A stretch of DNA of 19,423 nt from an uncultured Gammaproteobacteria bacterium (GCA_945787585.1 CALZIG010000202.1:1-19423), one strand, 5' to 3'. Numbered from the stretch's first letter, positions 6,344 through 15,187 are shown. A program made the numbers and translations. The notes: generated by a model from the letters alone, not told the origin.

Positions 6344-7450
6344 ATGCACGAGCATCAACCAAAACAGACGGAGCCGGCCCGCAAGGGTTGGCTCCCCAAA
6401 TTACTATTCGTTATCGCCTTGAGTTGTATGGGTAGTGTGCAAGCCAGCAGCGAGGCTATAGCGAGCAAATCTGATCTGTTACTTGTGACTCAATTCAAGT
6501 CGCATCACCTGGCGTTTGTGGATACTCAAAAAGGTGTGATTGCGCGGGTAAAAGTAGGGCGTGCCCCATACGGGGTGGCCGTTAGCCGCGATGGGCAGGC
6601 CTATGTTGCGACCGCAGAAGGCGTTGCGGTTGTCGACATCCGTTCGCGTCTGCGTACCGCGCTGATTCCATATCAGGCTGCATTGAGCGGAAGGCAGTGG
6701 GGCGAATATCGACAGGGCGGTATGGGCATCGCTGTCTCTTCAGACGGCAAGACGGTGGCGGTGGGCATTCATCGCGGCGATCGCGCTGGTCAGTTGGAGA
6801 TCATTTCGACGCAATCGAAAACCGTCACGGCCAGTGTGCCGACAGGTATTCGACCCTTTCAGGTGTTATTCAGTCACGAGGACGACGAGGTTTATAGTAT
6901 CGATCACGACTCGTATTCAGTGACCGCTTATAGCCTGAACAATCGCTCATCGCGGGTCTTTGAGGTGGCACCGCTCGGCTACGGGGGATTTGCCAAACCA
7001 CACTACGCCGCTATTAATGCAGAGGGGTATCTGTTGTTGCCGATACAGGGCCGCACGCTACTTCAGTTGAACCCGAAGACGGGCGCGCAAACACAAATCC
7101 CGCTGTCTGCTCAAACACATCAGCACGGTGTTGTATTGAGCCGCGATGCGGCTACACTGTTGGTTGTCGGAACAGGACCTGCTGGCGAGGTTAATGGTGC
7201 CGCGGTACTCAGTCGTATTAATCTGCGTGATGGACGGGAAACGCATCTTCCGCTTAATGCCGAGCACGAACAAATTGTGCTGAGTGGCGACGATAAGACA
7301 GCGTATCTCACTGGCGGAAATAGCTTTACGGAGGGGTGGGACGGTATCAGTGTCATTGATCTTACGCGCAATAAAATTCGATTCCTCCAGGTTGGTAAGC
7401 AGCCTCTGGGGATCGCGTTGTGGGGAAGTGCGGCAAGCAATAGGCAATAG
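6344..7450 (+). CDS. Exported YncE-like beta-propeller protein
   Basis: A 368-residue protein with an N-terminal export signal (basic segment, then LLFVIALSCMGSVQA, likely cleavage near residue 35). The rest is built of repeated blade motifs, for example VGRAPYGVAVSRDGQAYVAT, GGMGIAVSSDGKTVAVGI, TGIRPFQVLFSHEDDEVYS, HQHGVVLSRDAATLLVVGTG and KQPLGIALWG. About seven blades fit, as in YncE and surface-layer or PQQ-associated propellers. No catalytic motif is visible; such proteins usually bind partners, ligands or metals in the periplasm. The start lies three bases after the stop of the GlcG-like gene with no clear ribosome binding site of its own, which suggests translational coupling. The last codons and stop fall inside a heptamer repeat, so the C-terminal three residues are repeat-derived. 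Confidence 0.85.
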   Translation: MHEHQPKQTEPARKGWLPKLLFVIALSCMGSVQASSEAIASKSDLLLVTQFKSHHLAFVDTQKGVIARVKVGRAPYGVAVSRDGQAYVATAEGVAVVDIRSRLRTALIPYQAALSGRQWGEYRQGGMGIAVSSDGKTVAVGIHRGDRAGQLEIISTQSKTVTASVPTGIRPFQVLFSHEDDEVYSIDHDSYSVTAYSLNNRSSRVFEVAPLGYGGFAKPHYAAINAEGYLLLPIQGRTLLQLNPKTGAQTQIPLSAQTHQHGVVLSRDAATLLVVGTGPAGEVNGAAVLSRINLRDGRETHLPLNAEHEQIVLSGDDKTAYLTGGNSFTEGWDGISVIDLTRNKIRFLQVGKQPLGIALWGSAASNRQ

Positions 7451-7480
7451 GGAATAGGGAATAGGGAATAGGGAATAGGC
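7439..7480. repeat. Heptamer tandem repeat with G-quadruplex pattern
   Basis: Six consecutive 7-base units: AATAGGC, four AATAGGG, AATAGGC. The first two overlap the end and stop codon of the beta-propeller gene. The plus strand has four GGG runs (7450-7452, 7457-7459, 7464-7466, 7471-7473) each separated by AATA, the pattern that can fold as an intramolecular G-quadruplex. The length is likely to vary between strains by slippage. Confidence 0.92.
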
Positions 7481-7506
7481 AGAATTGATGCCTGGTGAAT
7501 GAGAAA

Positions 7507-8160
7507 CTACTGCGCTCGCTGCTTGCCAGATCGAGATGACAAAGTGATTAAAACCAACGTCACAATCAAGCCACTGATCGCGCCGTAAAGATGGGCATCA
7601 ACAATCACATTGCCGCCTGCAAACTCGGCACTGCCAGGCAGTGGGCCTATTAGTTGCTCCCATGCAAGCTTTGCGCTAAGGAGTATTAATAACACTAGCT
7701 CAGCGCGATAACCGGCCTTGATGCTGACCACTGCGCCGGCGACAAACATGCCGTGCAGTACCCCGGAGAGTCCGACGTACCATTGAAGTGCGGGATTGAG
7801 GAGTAGCATGGCGCTGCTGATGGCGAGGGTACTTACGAGAAAGATGATCAGCCAGCTTGTCGGTTTGATGGTGTGGCCAAACAGTAACCAGATCAGCAGT
7901 AGCCCGATTACGTTCATCATAAAATGTGGCCAGCCGAGGTGCACGAGGTGTCCAGTGACAATGCGCCAGAGTTCGCCTGATAGAATGCCTTCGCGGTCGT
8001 AACGTAACCATTCACTGGCCTCATTTCCGCCCAACTGAATTAGCAGTGCGATAGTGCAGAGTATCAGTGGTAATTTACTATTGCGACTCAGCGATGTCGC
8101 AGTGAACTTTTTGGCAGGTGGCTGCGATGGTGGCTGTGAATGGGGCGGTATTAATGTCAT
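7507..8160 (-). CDS. rrtA: Rhombosortase, rhomboid-family intramembrane serine protease
   Basis: A 217-residue rhomboid protease of the rhombosortase type, which processes proteins with a C-terminal GlyGly-CTERM anchor on their way to the cell surface or the medium. After a proline-rich cytoplasmic start come YDREGILSGELWRIVTGHLVHLGWPHFMMN (about 54-83), a segment typical of this subfamily, several membrane helices, the catalytic Ser132 in GLSGVLHG and the catalytic His190 in VDAHLYGAISG. Both catalytic residues and the HxxxN (His79, Asn83) are present, so it should be active. It starts eight bases after the glnD stop and so is probably the last gene of a map-glnD-rhombosortase operon. In E. 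coli dapD takes this position. No GlyGly-CTERM substrate is encoded in the window. Confidence 0.88.
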   Translation of the reverse strand: MTLIPPHSQPPSQPPAKKFTATSLSRNSKLPLILCTIALLIQLGGNEASEWLRYDREGILSGELWRIVTGHLVHLGWPHFMMNVIGLLLIWLLFGHTIKPTSWLIIFLVSTLAISSAMLLLNPALQWYVGLSGVLHGMFVAGAVVSIKAGYRAELVLLILLSAKLAWEQLIGPLPGSAEFAGGNVIVDAHLYGAISGLIVTLVLITLSSRSGKQRAQ

Positions 8161-8168
8161 GTTGCGCG

Positions 8169-10799
8169 CTATCGTTCCAGCGCTTTAATCAGCGCCTCAC
8201 GTAACTGTTGCAGTTGATCCGCATCGCTGATGATGTTTTCATCTTTATCACTAAGATAAAAAACATCTTCTGCGCGCTCGCCGAAGGTACCAATTTTGGC
8301 ATTGTGCACTTTGACGTGACATTCCATCAATACTTTTCCAATCCGAGATAGCAGCCCGGGGCGATCGCTGGTGATCAGTTCCATGACGGTTAGATCGCTA
8401 TTAGGATCGCTGGAAAAATTGAGCTGGGTGGGGGTGTGAAAATGTTTGAGCCTTCGCGGCAGGTGGAGCGTCGCGGGCGGTAGCGCTAAATCGCTTTTAA
8501 CAATGCTGCGTCTCAGCATGTCGATAATGTGCTCAATGCGATGGGTATCTTTAATCGTATTGCCATCATTCTCAAGTGCAATATAAGTGTTGAGGGTGAA
8601 GCCATTTTGCGTGGTGATGATGCGCGCATCGATAATATTGAGGTTGAGTTGATCAAGCGCGGTTACGGTATTGGCAAAGAGGTTCTCTTTATCTTGTGCA
8701 TAGATAAATATCTTGGTGCCGCCCTGCTCGTTGTCTGAGCGCACCATGATCAGTGGTAGCGGTGCATCACCGTGCTGGATGATCTCATCGCTGTGCCACG
8801 CGACTTCACTGGCAGTGTGGCGCATAAAGTAGTCGTCATCGAGTTGTTGCCATAGCGCATCAACTTGTTCGCTGTTCTGTTGTGATAGCAGTGCGCGCGC
8901 GGCTTGCTGCCGCTCAATGACGAGTTCATTTTTATTGACCTGATTATCAAGGCCACGTTGTAGTGCATTTTTTGTGACGCTGTAAAGTTTAAATAGCAGC
9001 GTGTCTTTCCAGTTGTTCCATAGTTTCGGATCGGTGCCTCGAATGTCGGCGACGGTGAGTAGGTAAAGATAGTCGAGCTGAACCTGTGTTTGAACAATGG
9101 CCGCAAATTCAGCGATGACATCGGGGTCGCTGATATCCTTGCGTTGTGCGGTGACGGACATCACCAGATGATTCTCTACTAACCACGCGACAAGATTAGA
9201 GTCTTTTTTGCTGAGGTCGTGTAGTCGGCAAAAGGCGAGTGCATCTTCCCGGCCTAGTTGAGAATGGTCGCCACCGCGGCCTTTGGCAATGTCGTGAAAC
9301 AGTGCGCCGAGGTAGAGTAGTTCTGGCTTTTCAAGTTGATCGATGATGTCACTGCAATTAGGGAATTCATCGCGATATTCAGGGACGGTTAAACGTCTCA
9401 CGTTACGCACAACATTGAGTGTGTGTTCGTCTACGGTGTAGACGTGGAACAGGTCATACTGCATCTGGCCGACAATTTTACCGAATGCCGGGATATAGGC
9501 AGCCAGCAGGCCGTAACGATTCATGCGCCGTAACTGGTGCGTAATGCCGCGTGATTGGCGTAGCAACGAGATAAAGTATTCCTGACAGGCTGGATTACTG
9601 CGAAAGTCGTCATCGATCAAATAAAGATGGCTACGTATCAGTCGAATGGTGGCGGCGCGTACCCCTTTTATTTCAGGTCTTTGTGCAAGAATCAAAAATA
9701 GTTCGAGCAGCGCCGATGGATGTTTTTTAAATACGTCGTCATCGGTGACTTCAAGATAGTTGGCAATGACCTGAAAGCGTTCGTTGATGATGATCGGGGT
9801 AATATCATCATGATCGCTAAGGATCTCTTCACGGAAGTGCTGCAACAGCATCTCATTTAGCCGGTGCACTTCCATAATATGGATGTAGTAGTCCTGCATA
9901 AAGGTCTCAACAGCGAGACTATTGTTATTGTCCTGATGGCCTAATGCCCGGGCGATATGCTGTTGATAATCGAATAACAGCCGTTCTTCGCTACGCCCAA
10001 CGTGTAGATGGAGTACGAAACGTACCCGCCACAGAAAGTCACGCGCTTCGATCAATGAGTCGTATTCTTCGGGTGTTAAAAACTTTTGGGTGACCAGTGC
10101 CTCCAGTGATTCGGCGTTGAAATGGCGGCGCGTGACCCACGAGATCATCTGCAGGTCTCTGAGGCCGCCGGGGCCTTCTTTCACATTGGGTTCAAGATTG
10201 TAGGCGGCATCGTGATATTTGAGATGGCGCTCGCGTTGTTCATTTTCTTTTGCCTTGAAAAATGCGGCGCTGGACCAGATCTGATCAGGTTTGATCCGCT
10301 GTTGTAGTGCTTCCAGTAATGCAGTGGGCCCTGCCAGATGACGCGCTTCAATCAGGTTGGTGATGACTGTGATATCACGTGTCGCTTCAATAACACATTC
10401 ATCAATGGTGCGGGTGCTCTGCCCGATCTCAAGGCCGATGTCCCATAGAAAGGTGATGAGGGCGCTGAGTGCCTCCTGATAGTCACCGTGATTTTTTTGT
10501 GCTAACAGGATTAAGACATCGATATCTGAGTAGGGGTGTAGTTCGCTACGGCCATAACCGCCGACGGCAACCAATGCAATGTCGTCGCTGCCAGTGGGCA
10601 TAAAGTGTTGCCATGCGCACTGTAGCAGGCGATCGGTGAATTTGGCGCGTTCGTGAACTAGCGTGGTGATGGCGATGTCGCTATCGAGATGTGCGCATAG
10701 TGTCTCGATGACTTCGCGTGTCGCCACACGGCAGTTGCGTTGCAGGTCAGAACTGTTTGCGAAAGCGCAATCGATATTGGCGAGATGGGTAGATAACAC
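8169..10799 (-). CDS. glnD: [Protein-PII] uridylyltransferase / uridylyl-removing enzyme
   Basis: The bifunctional nitrogen sensor that adds UMP to PII when glutamine is low and removes it when glutamine is high, acting in the cytoplasm. The 876 residues match the family length. Domains in order: nucleotidyltransferase with VGGYGRSELHPYSDIDVLIL (about 79-98, metal-binding DxD at 92 and 94), a GlnD helical region with NVKEGPGGLRDLQ (205-217), an HD phosphohydrolase domain with HTLNVVRNVRRL (459-470) and FHDIAKGRGGDHS (501-513), and two C-terminal ACT domains (about 690-760 and 800-870) that bind glutamine. The start is GTG at 10799, with no strong ribosome binding site; no better start is in frame. 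It lies downstream of map, a common gammaproteobacterial order, and just upstream of the rhombosortase. All key residues appear intact. Confidence 0.96.
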   Translation of the reverse strand: MLSTHLANIDCAFANSSDLQRNCRVATREVIETLCAHLDSDIAITTLVHERAKFTDRLLQCAWQHFMPTGSDDIALVAVGGYGRSELHPYSDIDVLILLAQKNHGDYQEALSALITFLWDIGLEIGQSTRTIDECVIEATRDITVITNLIEARHLAGPTALLEALQQRIKPDQIWSSAAFFKAKENEQRERHLKYHDAAYNLEPNVKEGPGGLRDLQMISWVTRRHFNAESLEALVTQKFLTPEEYDSLIEARDFLWRVRFVLHLHVGRSEERLLFDYQQHIARALGHQDNNNSLAVETFMQDYYIHIMEVHRLNEMLLQHFREEILSDHDDITPIIINERFQVIANYLEVTDDDVFKKHPSALLELFLILAQRPEIKGVRAATIRLIRSHLYLIDDDFRSNPACQEYFISLLRQSRGITHQLRRMNRYGLLAAYIPAFGKIVGQMQYDLFHVYTVDEHTLNVVRNVRRLTVPEYRDEFPNCSDIIDQLEKPELLYLGALFHDIAKGRGGDHSQLGREDALAFCRLHDLSKKDSNLVAWLVENHLVMSVTAQRKDISDPDVIAEFAAIVQTQVQLDYLYLLTVADIRGTDPKLWNNWKDTLLFKLYSVTKNALQRGLDNQVNKNELVIERQQAARALLSQQNSEQVDALWQQLDDDYFMRHTASEVAWHSDEIIQHGDAPLPLIMVRSDNEQGGTKIFIYAQDKENLFANTVTALDQLNLNIIDARIITTQNGFTLNTYIALENDGNTIKDTHRIEHIIDMLRRSIVKSDLALPPATLHLPRRLKHFHTPTQLNFSSDPNSDLTVMELITSDRPGLLSRIGKVLMECHVKVHNAKIGTFGERAEDVFYLSDKDENIISDADQLQQLREALIKALER

Positions 10800-10849
10800 A
10801 GGATGAGTTCGCTTTTAAATTAGGAGATTCGGTTTGATGCTGTGGGTGT

Positions 10850-11617
10850 TTAGAAATGTTCGTCAGGGCGCTTTGTCAGTACCTCGACACCATCGTCAGT
10901 GACGAGCAGGGTATGTTCCCACTGAGCGGTGAGGCTGCGATCTTTGGTGATCACCGTCCACTCATCGTCCAGTAACTTGACATGGCGTTTGCCGATATTC
11001 ACCATCGGTTCAATGGTAAAGGTCATGCCCGCTTCCAGCGGCATGCCGCTACCGCGTTTACCGTAGTGCAGCACCTGCGGTTGCTCGTGAAAAACACGCC
11101 CGATGCCGTGGCCGCAATATTCACGCACGATCGAGCATTTTTGTGTTTCGGCGTGGTGCTGGATGGCAAAGCCGATATCGCCCAGACGGGTACCCGGTTT
11201 GACCAGCTCGATCCCCTTCAGCAGGCATTCATGACTGATGCGGATGATACGCTTTGCCTTCTCCGAGACCTCGCCGACGCAAAACATCTTGCTGGTATCG
11301 CCGTGGTACTCATCTTTGATCACGGTGACATCGATGTTGACGATATCGCCTTCTTTGAGTGGTTTGTTGTTCGGGATGCCATGGCACACGACGTGATTGA
11401 CTGAAGTGCAGATCGATTTGGGAAAGCCATGATAGTTGAGCGGTGCTGGAATTGCCTGCTGCACGTTGACGATATAGTCATGGCAGCGCACATTCAGCTC
11501 CTCAGTGGTGACGCCGGGCTGGACGTAAGGGCCGATCATTTCGAGTACCTCAGCGGCGAGTCGGCCCGCGACGCGCATTTTTTTGACTTCTTCTGCGGTT
11601 TTGATCTGGACGGTCAT
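10850..11617 (-). CDS. map: Methionine aminopeptidase, type I
   Basis: Removes the N-terminal methionine from nascent proteins at the ribosome, after deformylation. I start at 11617 (255 residues) because AGGT lies a few bases upstream; an ATG at 11629 would add only four residues. The five metal ligands of the pita-bread fold are all present: Asp96 (NIDVTV), Asp107 (HGDTS), His170 (GHGIG), Glu203 (IEPM) and Glu234 (WEHT), with the substrate His79 in CHGIP. The gene is divergent from rpsB across about 400 bases, as in E. coli, and is followed by glnD after 50 bases. Confidence 0.97.
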   Translation of the reverse strand: MTVQIKTAEEVKKMRVAGRLAAEVLEMIGPYVQPGVTTEELNVRCHDYIVNVQQAIPAPLNYHGFPKSICTSVNHVVCHGIPNNKPLKEGDIVNIDVTVIKDEYHGDTSKMFCVGEVSEKAKRIIRISHECLLKGIELVKPGTRLGDIGFAIQHHAETQKCSIVREYCGHGIGRVFHEQPQVLHYGKRGSGMPLEAGMTFTIEPMVNIGKRHVKLLDDEWTVITKDRSLTAQWEHTLLVTDDGVEVLTKRPDEHF

Positions 11618-11656
11618 GGCTACCTGCATGTTAAAAATAGTTGAAACATCAAAAAT

Positions 11657-11675
11657 CGATGATCATCGTGATCAC
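11657..11675. promoter_or_regulatory. Overlapping palindromes upstream of map
   Basis: CGATGATCATCG (11657-11668) and GTGATCAC (11668-11675) are perfect palindromes overlapping by one base in the map-rpsB gap, about 40 bases before the map start. They may be an operator for map. No matching known regulator site is recognised. Confidence 0.35.
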
Positions 11676-11775
11676 TAAGATTTTTTTGCTTATTATTGAG
11701 TTGCTTAGAATACTATCCTGAATTCCATGTGGAGGACAACATCGTCTCATGTGGCTGTGCGGATGTCCTTGTTTA

Positions 11776-11804
11776 TTGTGGTATTTTGTCTTTTGTGGTA
11801 TAAA
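11776..11804 (+). promoter_or_regulatory. rpsB promoter with extended -10 and GC-rich discriminator
   Basis: The -35 candidate is TTGTGG (11776-11781), then a 17-base spacer, then TATAAA (11799-11804) preceded by TGG, which makes an extended -10. GCGCGCGC follows directly at the expected start point. This GC-rich discriminator is typical of ribosomal promoters repressed by ppGpp/DksA. From memory the E. coli rpsB promoter has a closely similar core. Confidence 0.75.
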
Positions 11805-11940
11805 GCGCGCGCAGGTTTCAAACTTCGAGGCCCACGCATGTCGATTCCCCTGTCAAGAATGGGTGAAATTGGGACGTTAGTGGCTGAGCAGTGGTTCCCT
11901 GTAAATATACTAAAAATACTCACATATACCGTCACATGTG

Positions 11941-11995
11941 TTTGGGTGCCTGCTTGTCAGGTTAATGCATGGGGTATATGGAGGCCTAACCCAAA
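11941..11995 (+). promoter_or_regulatory. rpsB leader element, likely S2 autoregulatory RNA
   Basis: In the 5' leader, TTTGGGT (11941-11947) pairs with ACCCAAA (11989-11995) as the outer stem. CCTG (11949-11952) pairs with CAGG (11958-11961) as a first inner hairpin, and a GGGGTATATGGAGGCC segment lies in between. As I recall, the E. coli rpsB leader has the same arrangement (GGGTGCCC hairpin, GGGATACGTGGAGGC, AACCCC) and mediates feedback by S2 on rpsB-tsf. The match in layout and conserved bases is strong; actual S2 control here is inferred. Confidence 0.72.
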
Positions 11996-12013
11996 TAATA
12001 GGAGAAGATTAGA

Positions 12014-12877
12014 ATGCCAAATATTTCCATGCGCAATATGCTGGAAGCCGGTGTCCATTTTGGCCACCAGACTCGTTACTGGGACCCTAAGATGGCGCCG
12101 TTCATCTTTGGAGCTCGCAGCAAAATCCATATCATCAACCTCGACAAGACCCTGCCACTGTTCAATGATGCGATGAACTTTGTCGGTAAGCTTGCCTCTA
12201 ACCGTGGCAAGATTCTTTTTGTTGGCACCAAGCGTGCCGCACGTGAAGTCGTTAAAGAGCAGGCGCTGCGTTGCGGTATGCCTTATGTGAACCAGCGCTG
12301 GATGGGCGGTATGCTCACCAACTTTAAGACGGTTAAGCAGTCAATCAAGCGTTTGAAAGATCTGGAAACGATGTTTGCTGAAGGCAAGCATGAGCGCATC
12401 AATAAAAAAGAAGCGCTGGGGCTGAGCCGCGAGATGGAGAAACTGGAACGCGATCTCGGTGGTATTAAAGATATGGGCGGACTGCCTGATGCAATCTTTG
12501 TTATCGATGTCGGTTACGAAAAGATTGCCGTGAGTGAAGCGAAGAAGCTAGGGATTCCTGTTGTGGGCGTTGTGGATACTAACAACAACCCTGGTGGTCT
12601 GGATTACATCATTCCTGGGAATGATGACGCTATTCGTTCGATAGGCCTCTACCTGCAGGCAGCGGCGGATGCGGCGCTGGAAGGGCGTGCGTCAAGTGGT
12701 CAGATAGGTGCGGGTGATGATGAGCTCATCGAAGTGGATGACAGCGGTGCCCCTGCTGAAAAAGCGCCTAAGCGTGCCACCAAGGCTAAGACTGCAACAG
12801 TGAAGACAAAAGCGGCCAAAAAGACGGTAGAAACTGCCGCAGGTGACGACGCTGCACCTGCTGAAGCAACTGCATAG
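12014..12877 (+). CDS. rpsB: 30S ribosomal protein S2
   Basis: Ribosomal protein S2 of the small subunit, needed for S1 binding to the 30S subunit. The N-terminus [33 protein letters not shown] and the later [33 protein letters not shown] and [17 protein letters not shown] segments are typical. The protein has 287 residues against 241 in E. coli; the excess is a C-terminal tail (from about residue 240) rich in Ala, Lys and Thr that ends with an acidic Ala-rich stretch. AGGAG sits 9 bases before the ATG. It is the first gene of the rpsB-tsf-pyrH-frr cluster, behind a ribosomal-type promoter and an S2-type leader. Confidence 0.98.
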   Translation: MPNISMRNMLEAGVHFGHQTRYWDPKMAPFIFGARSKIHIINLDKTLPLFNDAMNFVGKLASNRGKILFVGTKRAAREVVKEQALRCGMPYVNQRWMGGMLTNFKTVKQSIKRLKDLETMFAEGKHERINKKEALGLSREMEKLERDLGGIKDMGGLPDAIFVIDVGYEKIAVSEAKKLGIPVVGVVDTNNNPGGLDYIIPGNDDAIRSIGLYLQAAADAALEGRASSGQIGAGDDELIEVDDSGAPAEKAPKRATKAKTATVKTKAAKKTVETAAGDDAAPAEATA

Positions 12878-12890
12878 GCGATGCCTGTTG

Positions 12891-12921
12891 GTAGCGCCGG
12901 GGGATTGTTCCTCGGCGCTAC
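12891..12921 (+). terminator. rpsB-tsf intercistronic hairpin, partial attenuator
   Basis: GTAGCGCCG (12891-12899) pairs perfectly with CGGCGCTAC (12913-12921), with possible further G-C pairs inside. It lies 14 bases after the rpsB stop. A T-run is lacking, so it would reduce rather than stop transcription, or serve as a processing or stability element, in line with the lower need for EF-Ts than for S2. Confidence 0.65.
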
Positions 12922-12973
12922 AATTAGTTCAGTCTGAATTTAGTGAAATATAGAGAATACGAGGTTTTAAACG

Positions 12974-13858
12974 ATGGGAATTACAGCTGCTCAGGTTAAA
13001 GAGCTCCGTGAGCGTACCGGCTCTGGGATGATGGAATGTAAAAAAATGCTGGTTGAGACGGGTGGCGATATTGATGCCGCGATCGAAATGATGCGCAAAT
13101 CCGGCATGGCGAAGGCCGATAAAAAGGCCGGTCGCATTGCGGCTGAAGGGATCATCGTTTTTCGTGCCAGTGACGACGGTAAAAATGGCGCGATTGTAGA
13201 AGTGAATAGTGAGACAGACTTTGTCGCCAAGGCTGATGGGTTTATCGAATTTGCCGATCAAGTGACAGATACCATCGTCGCCACACAGCCTGCCGATGTT
13301 GATGCGCTGTTAGCGGGTCCGATGACAGGTACTGATGCCTCTGTGAACGACGCACGTCTGGCGCTGATTGCCAAGATTGGAGAAAACATCAATGTGCGCC
13401 GTTTTGCGAACTACAGCAGTGAGGTTGGCACCGTCGGAGGCTATCTGCACGGCGTGCGTATCGGTGTGATCGTTGAGCTGGAAGGTGGCGATGCGGCACT
13501 GGCAAAAGATATTGCGATGCACATTGCTGCAAGTAAGCCACTGGCTGTTTCTGCTGATGACGTCTCCGCTGATGTACTGCAGAAAGAGAAAGAGATCTTT
13601 AGTGCGCAGGCGGCAGAGAGTGGCAAGCCCGCTGAGATTATTGAGAAGATGGTGGATGGCCGGATTCGTAAGTACCTGGCTGAGATCACCCTTGAAGGGC
13701 AGCCGTTTGTGAAAGACCCGGATACCACCGTAGGTAAGCTGTTAGAGAAAAATGGTGCGAAGGTGATTCGTTTTGAGCGCCTTGAAGTAGGTGAAGGGAT
13801 TGAAAAAGTAGAAGAGGATTTTGCTGCGGAAGTCATGGCGCAGGTTAAAGGGAGTTAA
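12974..13858 (+). CDS. tsf: Elongation factor Ts
   Basis: The guanine nucleotide exchange factor that recharges EF-Tu in translation. The N-terminal UBA-like domain ([26 protein letters not shown], residues 1-26) is followed by the core with the TDFVAK motif (81-86), which inserts near the EF-Tu nucleotide site, then the C-terminal module ([20 protein letters not shown] and [11 protein letters not shown]). At 294 residues it is of normal length. GAGG precedes the ATG. It lies 96 bases after rpsB, behind a hairpin, and the next gene, pyrH, starts four bases after its stop. Confidence 0.98.
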   Translation: MGITAAQVKELRERTGSGMMECKKMLVETGGDIDAAIEMMRKSGMAKADKKAGRIAAEGIIVFRASDDGKNGAIVEVNSETDFVAKADGFIEFADQVTDTIVATQPADVDALLAGPMTGTDASVNDARLALIAKIGENINVRRFANYSSEVGTVGGYLHGVRIGVIVELEGGDAALAKDIAMHIAASKPLAVSADDVSADVLQKEKEIFSAQAAESGKPAEIIEKMVDGRIRKYLAEITLEGQPFVKDPDTTVGKLLEKNGAKVIRFERLEVGEGIEKVEEDFAAEVMAQVKGS

Positions 13859-13862
13859 ACCA

Positions 13863-14633
13863 GTGACATCGCTTGACGGATCGACAGCGGTTGCCACTGA
13901 GGAAAGTTGCAAACCTATCTATAAACGCATTCTGCTCAAGATGAGTGGTGAGGCGCTGATGGGTAACGGGGACCATGGCATTGAGCCAGAGGTCGTTAAT
14001 CGTATTGCGACTGATGTGTGTGAGTTGGTGAAACTCGGGGTAGAGGTGGCGATGGTCGTGGGCGGTGGCAACATCTCCCGCGGCGCCACCCTTGCCGCAT
14101 GTGGTATGGATCGTGTTACCGCTGATCACATGGGGATGCTCTCCACGGTGATTAACGCGCTGGCGATGCAGGATGCACTGGAACACCACGGTGCCTATGC
14201 GCGCGTGATGTCTGCGATAAAAATTAATCAGATCTGTGAAGATTACATTCGCCGCAAGGCGATTCGCCACCTTGAAAAAGGGCGCGTAGTGATCTTTGCT
14301 GCCGGTACTGGCAATCCTTTTTTTACCACTGATTCGGCCGCCAGTCTGCGAGGCATTGAAGTGAATGCAGATGCAGTACTGAAGGCGACCATGGTCGATG
14401 GTATCTACTCTGAAGACCCGAAGAAAAACCCTGCTGCCGAACGTTATAGCAAGCTCACGTATGATGAGGTACTGCATCGCAAATTGATGGTGATGGATGC
14501 CACTGCGATTGTATTATGCCGCGATAATAATATGCCGTTGCGCGTGTTTGATATTACCAAACCGGGTGCACTAAAAGATGTTGTGATGAGCGAAGCAGAA
14601 GGCACGCTAGTGACGAATGGAGCTAATGCATGA
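13863..14633 (+). CDS. pyrH: Uridylate kinase
   Basis: Bacterial UMP kinase (amino acid kinase fold), which makes UDP from UMP with ATP for pyrimidine synthesis. I start at GTG 13863 (256 residues) because GGAG lies eight bases upstream and the site follows directly after the tsf stop; the ATG at 13821 would begin inside tsf and give a non-homologous end. The first 18 residues ([18 protein letters not shown]) are poorly conserved. Then come [58 protein letters not shown] and the end segment [20 protein letters not shown], all expected for PyrH. It overlaps frr by four bases (ATGA). Confidence 0.96.
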   Translation: MTSLDGSTAVATEESCKPIYKRILLKMSGEALMGNGDHGIEPEVVNRIATDVCELVKLGVEVAMVVGGGNISRGATLAACGMDRVTADHMGMLSTVINALAMQDALEHHGAYARVMSAIKINQICEDYIRRKAIRHLEKGRVVIFAAGTGNPFFTTDSAASLRGIEVNADAVLKATMVDGIYSEDPKKNPAAERYSKLTYDEVLHRKLMVMDATAIVLCRDNNMPLRVFDITKPGALKDVVMSEAEGTLVTNGANA

Positions 14634-15187
14634 TTAATGAAATCAATAAAGATGCAGAGATCCGTATGGGTAAGAGCATCGAGTCATTGAAGCTGGCGTT
14701 TGCCAAAATGCGAACAGGCCGTGCTAACGTCAGTTTGCTGGATCATCTTAAGGTCCCTTATTATGGTAACGATGTGCCATTGAGCCAGTGTGCAACCGTG
14801 TCGGTTTCTGAGGCGCGCACACTGACGATCAGTCCGTGGGAAAAGGAACTTGTGCCGGTGATTGAAAAGGCGATCATGCGCTCTGATCTGGGGTTGAACC
14901 CTTCGACCGCAGGAACCACCATTCGGATTAGCATTCCGCCGCTGACCGAAGAGCGTCGTAAGGATATGATCAAAGTTGCTCGCGCTGAGGCCGAGTCTGC
15001 ACGTATTGCGATTCGTAATATTCGGCGTGATGCTAACAGCGATTTTAAAGAGTTGTTGAAAGAGAAAGAGATCACCGAAGACGAAGAGCGTAGTGCGGAA
15101 GACGGGGTGCAAAAGTTGACGGACCGTTTTGTTGCAGAGGTGGAAACGCTACTGACAGCAAAAGAAACAGACCTGATGGAAATCTGA
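14630..15187 (+). CDS. frr: Ribosome recycling factor
   Basis: Splits the post-termination ribosome together with EF-G. It has 185 residues, the standard length. Recognised segments are [24 protein letters not shown] (about 15-38), [28 protein letters not shown], and [28 protein letters not shown] in the long three-helix bundle. GGAG lies just before the ATG, which overlaps the pyrH stop (ATGA), so it is translationally coupled to pyrH. It ends the translation part of the cluster; a 121-base gap follows before uppS. Confidence 0.97.
   Translation: MINEINKDAEIRMGKSIESLKLAFAKMRTGRANVSLLDHLKVPYYGNDVPLSQCATVSVSEARTLTISPWEKELVPVIEKAIMRSDLGLNPSTAGTTIRISIPPLTEERRKDMIKVARAEAESARIAIRNIRRDANSDFKELLKEKEITEDEERSAEDGVQKLTDRFVAEVETLLTAKETDLMEI

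Noticed and set aside
7439..7480. CRISPR array
   Set aside because: The units are seven bases in direct tandem without spacers.
11727..12176. 149-residue open frame upstream of and into rpsB
   Set aside because: It covers the rpsB promoter, the structured leader and the first part of rpsB in another frame; composition and sequence show no protein-like features.
13845..14477. 210-residue open frame antisense to pyrH
   Set aside because: A shadow of pyrH on the opposite strand; pyrH is unmistakable and the antisense product has no recognisable features.
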